Positions 30,295 through 34,167 of a stretch of DNA of 34,167 bases are shown piece after piece. This DNA comes from Planctomycetota bacterium (GTDB lineage Bacteria; Planctomycetota; Phycisphaerae; FEN-1346; JAACEH01), in contig JAFGPY010000242.1 of NCBI GenBank assembly GCA_016935955.1, positions 1 through 34,167 on the forward strand. The letters are read 5' to 3'. Under the pieces are notes generated by a model. It made no database searches, had not been told where the DNA came from, and worked only from the letters and a program-made list of their open reading frames with translations. The first letter of the stretch is position 1, and the number at the start of each line of letters is the position of its first letter. The translations under genes and the position numbers were made by a program.

Positions 30295-32238
30295 TCACTG
30301 CGCCGAGGCCAGAAGCTCCCGAAAACGTTCAATAGCCCGCCCGTCCCGGAACGGGTCCAGCAGCGGCGATCCTGCCGGGATCGGATTCGAGTACGGTTCG
30401 CCGGACGACGCCTGCACGTGGAGAATCCACCGGCACAGTTCGTCGAATCCGTGCGTCATGACGCCCTCCGCCCTGGCCCAGAACGTGTGCCGATAGCGGT
30501 CGAGCGGATCGTGCCAGATAGCCGGACGGTTCGCGCTGAGGGCTTCGAACGTGGTCGACGTGAACGGGAACGAGACCACGGCGTCGCCGGCCGCCATGAG
30601 CGACGACGCGTCGACGTCGCGGGCCAGCACCTGCGCGTTGTCCATGCGGTTCAGCTCGTCGTAAACCTCCAGCAGCCGCGGACCCAGTTCCGGAGACAGC
30701 CGCAGATGAAGCTCCGGCATCTTCTTCTCTTTGACCACCACGAACACGTCCGGGCGCTCCGCGGCCAGTCGCCTGAGGTGCTCGGCGAAAGCGATGCCTT
30801 CGTCGTAGCCGGTCAGCCGGTTGACGGTGTAGGTCGACGTGTAGGCGACCACCAGGAACTTGCCCCGCGCGTCCTTGCCCGACGGAAGCAGCGACCGCAT
30901 CAGCCCGTCGCGGTCGACCGGGGCCATGACGTGCGAGGCCCACAGGCAGCCCACCACCGGCCGCTCCCCGAGAAGCGAGGGGTATTCGTCGAACCAGTCG
31001 GCCAGCAGCCGGTACCAGACGACGAAATGGTTGTAGTTCAGGTAGGACCACAGCGGATGCCGCTCGCGGCACCCTTCCAGTCGCCCGACATAGTTGAGCA
31101 CGTTGTTCATCGAGTCGTGATAGTACCACGTCTGGGTCCCGGCCTGGTGCAGGGCGATGTTGCGGGCGATGTGTCCCGGGTGGAAATCCGCGTAGCTGAT
31201 GAAATGCCCGAGCTCGATCTCCTCGGCCGCCTTCTTCCAGCGAGCGTAGACGAGCACCGCGTTGTAGGCCAGCGTGATGAACACGCCCGCAGCCGCGCCG
31301 TGCGACCGCATTGCCGCCCAGAGCAGCGCCGCGGGAGATGCCACCGTGCCGACGAACCCTCGCCCTTGCGGCGGATCGTACACCGCGCAGCCCAGGCCGT
31401 CGAGCGCCGCCCGCTGCTCCGCCGTCAGCGGCAACAGGGGGATGAAGACCACCTCGCTCCTCTTGATGACCTGGTCGTCCACGAGGAAGTCCGCGCCGCG
31501 CCGGTCGCCGCGGAACTGCCGGCCCGGACTGACGATGGCGATACCGTAACGATAGCTTCTCCGATCGGCCCGCCGTCCGCCGCGCAGCCGGTGCCGGCAC
31601 CCCGCCGCCCATTCGGCCGCAATGCGACCCAGCGACAGCAGCTTCTCTCTCCAATCGACGATCAGGGCCCGGGCATATCGCCGCCGCGAGAAACGGATAT
31701 TCTCGTGCTCGTCGATCTGAATGCCGCTCTCGCCGACCAGCCGCCGCAACGAAAGGTAGAGCCGCAGATCGCTGTTGAAGTAGACCGTGACCTCGCGGCC
31801 CTCAAACAGGCGGCTGATATGCCCGAGCATGATGTTCAACGAATAGAAGTTGCCGAGCTTGTCGCAGAGCCCCTTGCGCAGAACACAGTCGCCCTTGTCC
31901 GATCCCATGGCCCGGTTGACCAGATCGATCAGCTTCCGGTGCCGCAACCTGAACTGCGGCCAGACGGCCTCGACCGTCTGAACCGCCTTATCGCTGGCCT
32001 GCGAGTAGATGTCCCAGCTCTTCAGATCCTTGGCCGGCAACAGGTCGACGCGCCCCTGGCGCAGCCACTGCTCGACCTCGGCCGGCAGCAGCGGCGGATA
32101 CCATCGCCAGCGCCCTTCGTGATGGTAGGCATGGAACCGTTCGACCACCATGACCCGCCACTTGCGCCGCAGGTACCGCCTCATCCGCGCAACGTCACCA
32201 CGGTCCGGGCTCTCGAAGATAACGATCCGTTCGCTCAT
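30295..32238 (-). CDS. Polysaccharide biosynthesis PFTS-motif protein
   Basis: A 647-aa protein. The C-terminal half has the stretch AVVSFPFTSTTFEALSANRPAIWHDP, which matches the PFTS motif of a polysaccharide-biosynthesis family known only from surface-glycan loci. Nearby are FLVVAYTST and FVVVKEKKMPEL, and upstream GTQTWYYHDSMNN, which together look like the C-terminal half of a GT-B transferase. The N-terminal ~250 residues (MSERIVIFESPDRGD onward) are Arg-rich and not recognised. The likely role is glycosyl transfer in the same pathway as the neighbouring flippase; the chemistry has not been shown. ATG 32238 is 4 bp after the fusion gene's stop, so translation is probably coupled. Confidence 0.72.
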   Translation of the reverse strand: MSERIVIFESPDRGDVARMRRYLRRKWRVMVVERFHAYHHEGRWRWYPPLLPAEVEQWLRQGRVDLLPAKDLKSWDIYSQASDKAVQTVEAVWPQFRLRHRKLIDLVNRAMGSDKGDCVLRKGLCDKLGNFYSLNIMLGHISRLFEGREVTVYFNSDLRLYLSLRRLVGESGIQIDEHENIRFSRRRYARALIVDWREKLLSLGRIAAEWAAGCRHRLRGGRRADRRSYRYGIAIVSPGRQFRGDRRGADFLVDDQVIKRSEVVFIPLLPLTAEQRAALDGLGCAVYDPPQGRGFVGTVASPAALLWAAMRSHGAAAGVFITLAYNAVLVYARWKKAAEEIELGHFISYADFHPGHIARNIALHQAGTQTWYYHDSMNNVLNYVGRLEGCRERHPLWSYLNYNHFVVWYRLLADWFDEYPSLLGERPVVGCLWASHVMAPVDRDGLMRSLLPSGKDARGKFLVVAYTSTYTVNRLTGYDEGIAFAEHLRRLAAERPDVFVVVKEKKMPELHLRLSPELGPRLLEVYDELNRMDNAQVLARDVDASSLMAAGDAVVSFPFTSTTFEALSANRPAIWHDPLDRYRHTFWARAEGVMTHGFDELCRWILHVQASSGEPYSNPIPAGSPLLDPFRDGRAIERFRELLASAQ

Positions 32239-32242
32239 GACC

Positions 32243-33880
32243 TCAGCGGCCGCTGCTCGGCCCAGCCTCCCTCAGGCGCGACATGTCAAAGTCCGGATTG
32301 ACCAGACCGAGGAACACCAGGTCCATGAAACGATCTTCGAAGCGGGCCTTGTCCCTGACGCGGTAAGACTCCCGGAATCCGCCGCGACGGAACAGGTTGA
32401 CGCTGTTCGCGTTCTCCTCGTAGGCCCCGGCCTCCAAATAGTGCAGCCCCATCTCACCGAACAGATAGCCCACGACGGCCGCGAGGGCCTCGCTCGCGTA
32501 ACCCTTCTTCCACGCTCGCTTCGCGAAGACGCACACGCCGATCGTCGCCCGGAAATCGTGCAGGTCGATGGCCGAAACACGCATCGTGCCGATCAGCGGA
32601 GACGAATCGCCTCTGACGAACAGGCCGAACAGGATGCAGTCCGCCGCATCGCGGTTCGTGGCCACGAAACGCTCCACGGTCGCCCGCGTCTGACGCGTTC
32701 GCTTGACCGCCATCAGGTAGCGGTTCACCTCCGGATCGTTCAACCCGTTGACGTACTCGTCGGTCACGTCCTGCGGCCGCAACGGTCGCAACGTCAACCG
32801 CGAAGTTTCCAACACGGGCTCGTCGGGTCCAAGTCTCGTTGCGGACGGTTTCTCCGTGACCGCACGCCCGCCCTCGGGCGGCCGCCCGCCGTCATCGACA
32901 CAGTCGCGAGCCTTCAGTGCAATGGCCAGAGCCTCGACGGCCCCGTCCAGATTTCGTTTCCAGTTCGAGCGATCCTCCGTCGCCGCGAGAATGTCGGCCA
33001 GTTGGCCGTCGAACATGGCGTCGAACGTCGCCAGTTCCGCCTGCCACAGGGTCTCGACATCGCCGGGCTCAATGCCGTAGCGCACCAGTTCGGCCCGCTC
33101 CGGATTCTTGCCGCGGCTCCGCCATTCGAGCGTCCCCCGCTCGCCGATCACCTCGATGCCGCGACTCTTCTCGCGGCGCAGATAGTCCATGTGAATCTCG
33201 GACACGGCGCCGCTCTCGTGTCGCAGACAAATGTCGGCCACGTCTTCGGCGTCCATCTCCAACTGCCCTGTGCAGGCGACCGCGGCCGTCACCTTGCGCG
33301 CAGGCCCGCTGAGCCACAGGGCCAGGTCGATGTCGTGAATGTCGTCGAGCACGACGCCCCCACCCTGATCGCGATAGGCCGCATACGTCTGCCGATAGTC
33401 CACGCCCGGACGCATGTTCGGCAGGTAATGCGAGAAGTGGATTCGCACGACACGCGCCCGGCCGATCGCCCCGGCGTCCAGGACCTCCTTCAATCGCCGC
33501 GGCCCTTCGTGGTAGCGCATGTTGCAGCCGACCCACACCAGCCGCCCGCGGCCGGCGTCGTTCAGCGAGTTCCAGTGCGCCCGCAACCGCTCGGCCCCGG
33601 CCATGTCGGCGGCCACAGGCTTCTCGACGAAGACGTGGCAGCCGCGATCCAGAGCTGCGATGGCCTGCTCGGCGTGCAGGTGCGTCGGCGTGCAGATCCA
33701 GACCATCGCCGGATCGGTCGCCCAGGCCTCGTCAATGTTCGCGAGGACCGCTCCCCCCAGGTCGCCGCCGCGCGGGGCCGGGTCGTATCCGACCACCTCG
33801 TGCCCGTGCCGCAGCAGCGTCGCTACGTGCCGCGCGCCGATCGAGCCCAGACCGAGAACCAGGTGTCTCATCCGCTTCAC
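32243..33880 (-). CDS. Fusion: Gfo/Idh/MocA oxidoreductase + RimJ/RimL-type GNAT acetyltransferase
   Basis: A 545-aa two-domain protein. Residues 1-~325 are a Gfo/Idh/MocA oxidoreductase: GLGSIG (10-15), EKP (86-88) and the short GGGVVLDDIHDID motif typical of family members beside sialic/legionaminic-type cytidylyltransferases. Residues ~356-540 are a GNAT: LETSRLTLRPLRP, YVNGLNDPEVNRYL and the acetyl-CoA loop RAWKKGYASEAL, as in N-acetyltransferases of amino-sugar loci. The frame is continuous and no start codon lies at the junction, so it is one polypeptide unless there is a sequencing error. The linker (~327-355) is read through a REP-like palindrome. It probably oxidises a sugar and acetylates an amino group of the same product. 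GTG 33880 overlaps the upstream stop (GTGA); ATG 33871 is the alternative. Confidence 0.87.
   Translation of the reverse strand: MKRMRHLVLGLGSIGARHVATLLRHGHEVVGYDPAPRGGDLGGAVLANIDEAWATDPAMVWICTPTHLHAEQAIAALDRGCHVFVEKPVAADMAGAERLRAHWNSLNDAGRGRLVWVGCNMRYHEGPRRLKEVLDAGAIGRARVVRIHFSHYLPNMRPGVDYRQTYAAYRDQGGGVVLDDIHDIDLALWLSGPARKVTAAVACTGQLEMDAEDVADICLRHESGAVSEIHMDYLRREKSRGIEVIGERGTLEWRSRGKNPERAELVRYGIEPGDVETLWQAELATFDAMFDGQLADILAATEDRSNWKRNLDGAVEALAIALKARDCVDDGGRPPEGGRAVTEKPSATRLGPDEPVLETSRLTLRPLRPQDVTDEYVNGLNDPEVNRYLMAVKRTRQTRATVERFVATNRDAADCILFGLFVRGDSSPLIGTMRVSAIDLHDFRATIGVCVFAKRAWKKGYASEALAAVVGYLFGEMGLHYLEAGAYEENANSVNLFRRGGFRESYRVRDKARFEDRFMDLVFLGLVNPDFDMSRLREAGPSSGR
32861..32883. repeat. REP-like palindrome inside the fusion gene
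   Basis: GCACGCCCGCCCTCGGGCG (32862-32880) is identical over 19 bases to the left REP hairpin at 24476-24494. The GTAG foot is replaced here (ACCG). On the coding strand it is read in frame as about RPPEGGRA, residues 333-340, in the linker of the oxidoreductase-acetyltransferase fusion. Confidence 0.7.
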
Positions 33881-34167
33881 GCCAATCCCGTCTCCCTGGC
33901 CATCATCTCGGCCAGGCGAAAATCGAATTCGGTGTCGATGTCCACGGACCGCTCGCGCGGCATGCGGTAGCCGACCATGTTCTCGCCCTCAAGCTCGCCC
34001 GTCCGCAGGAAGGCCTCGACGCGGGCCCAGTACATCGACCCGTTGTCGACGACCACCTTGGGCTTGTCCTTCGGCTGCAGCAGGGCCACCTCCGGCCACC
34101 TCCGGCGTATGCCGCCGCGATCGTCGATGTCGAAGGCGAAGAACGGCGACTCGGCGAACTCCGTGAC
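33877..34167 (-). CDS. NeuA-like CMP-sugar cytidylyltransferase, C-terminal part
   Basis: The last 96 residues of a gene that begins beyond the right edge. The visible part has FFAFDIDDRGGIRRRWPE, then KVVVDNGSMYWARVEAF and the end motif RSVDIDTEFDFRLAEMM. This is the C-terminal signature of acylneuraminate (sialic/legionaminic/pseudaminic-type) cytidylyltransferases, in which the Asp residues of VDIDTEFD lie close to the active site. It would make a CMP-activated nonulosonic-type sugar. Its stop overlaps the GTG start of the fusion gene by 4 bases, so the two are translationally coupled and probably share a pathway. The N-terminal nucleotide loop is outside the window, so completeness cannot be judged. 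Confidence 0.82.
   Translation of the reverse strand, partial: VTEFAESPFFAFDIDDRGGIRRRWPEVALLQPKDKPKVVVDNGSMYWARVEAFLRTGELEGENMVGYRMPRERSVDIDTEFDFRLAEMMARETGLA

Noticed and set aside
28996..32301. 1101-codon open frame on the plus strand
   Set aside because: It lies antisense to the flippase and PFTS genes, has a composition typical of the reverse frame of GC-rich genes (many Gln, His, Arg, Asp, Val), shows no domain, and the minus-strand genes match known families.
34085..34104. Direct 10-bp tandem repeat (GCCACCTCCG twice) as a possible frameshift in the cytidylyltransferase
   Set aside because: The protein reads correctly on both sides (RRRWPE then ALLQP and VVVDNGSMYW), so the frame is intact with two copies.
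1..34167. tRNA or rRNA genes
   Set aside because: No T-loop GTTCGANTC with a matching acceptor stem and no rRNA-like stretch was seen; the one GGTTCGAAC (near 25768) lies inside a methyltransferase gene.

Overview
This is a GC-rich bacterial window that most resembles a planctomycete (Phycisphaerae-like) or another member of the PVC group. The evidence is two proteins with C-terminal PEP-CTERM sorting tails (one also carries T5SS/PEP-CTERM repeats), a FemAB-like protein of the kind often found beside PEP-CTERM and exopolysaccharide systems, a large surface-polysaccharide locus, and many GTAG-footed REP palindromes between genes. The taxonomic call is inference; no rRNA or marker gene is present.

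Left part (1 to about 9.4 kb): unrelated single genes, several with visible promoters or terminators. They are a 5'-truncated S51 peptidase E-like protein, mscL, a GNAT acetyltransferase, a CPBP-type membrane protein with a degraded first motif, a 702-aa PEP-CTERM repeat protein, a nitrilase-family amidohydrolase, a second PEP-CTERM protein and a secreted acetyl-xylan-esterase-like hydrolase. Between the nitrilase and the second PEP-CTERM protein is about 770 bp without a gene. It holds an AT-richer tract, a near-consensus sigma-70 promoter and a strongly structured, terminator-ended transcript candidate.

Middle (9.5-13.3 kb): a short plus-strand operon, FemAB-like protein, GT-C membrane glycosyltransferase and GT4 glycosyltransferase. 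It converges on the end of the main locus, with a hairpin between them.

Right part (34.2 down to 13.4 kb): about 20 consecutive minus-strand genes forming a surface-glycan locus that continues past the right edge. In transcription order it encodes: a NeuA-like CMP-sugar cytidylyltransferase (C-terminal part); a Gfo/Idh/MocA oxidoreductase fused to a GNAT acetyltransferase; a PFTS-motif polysaccharide protein; a Wzx-like flippase; a 607-aa GT-B-like surface-carbohydrate protein; a methyltransferase; a second Gfo/Idh/MocA oxidoreductase; a SIS-domain sugar-phosphate isomerase; an HpcH/HpaI class II aldolase; a HAD phosphatase; a D-2-hydroxyacid dehydrogenase; a methyltransferase; two SDR dehydrogenases; a KdsB-like cytidylyltransferase; a transaldolase-like protein; a hexapeptide acyltransferase; a sulfotransferase; a GT2 and a GT4.

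The most interesting reading is that the SIS, HAD, aldolase, dehydrogenase and KdsB-like genes make and CMP-activate an unusual 2-keto-3-deoxy sugar acid. A pyruvate aldolase would replace the usual PEP-dependent KdsA/NeuB synthase, none of which is present in the window. The glycan would then be methylated, acylated, sulfated, assembled by the glycosyltransferases and flipped across the membrane. A second point is a REP-like palindrome that lies inside a coding region, exactly in the linker of the oxidoreductase-acetyltransferase fusion.
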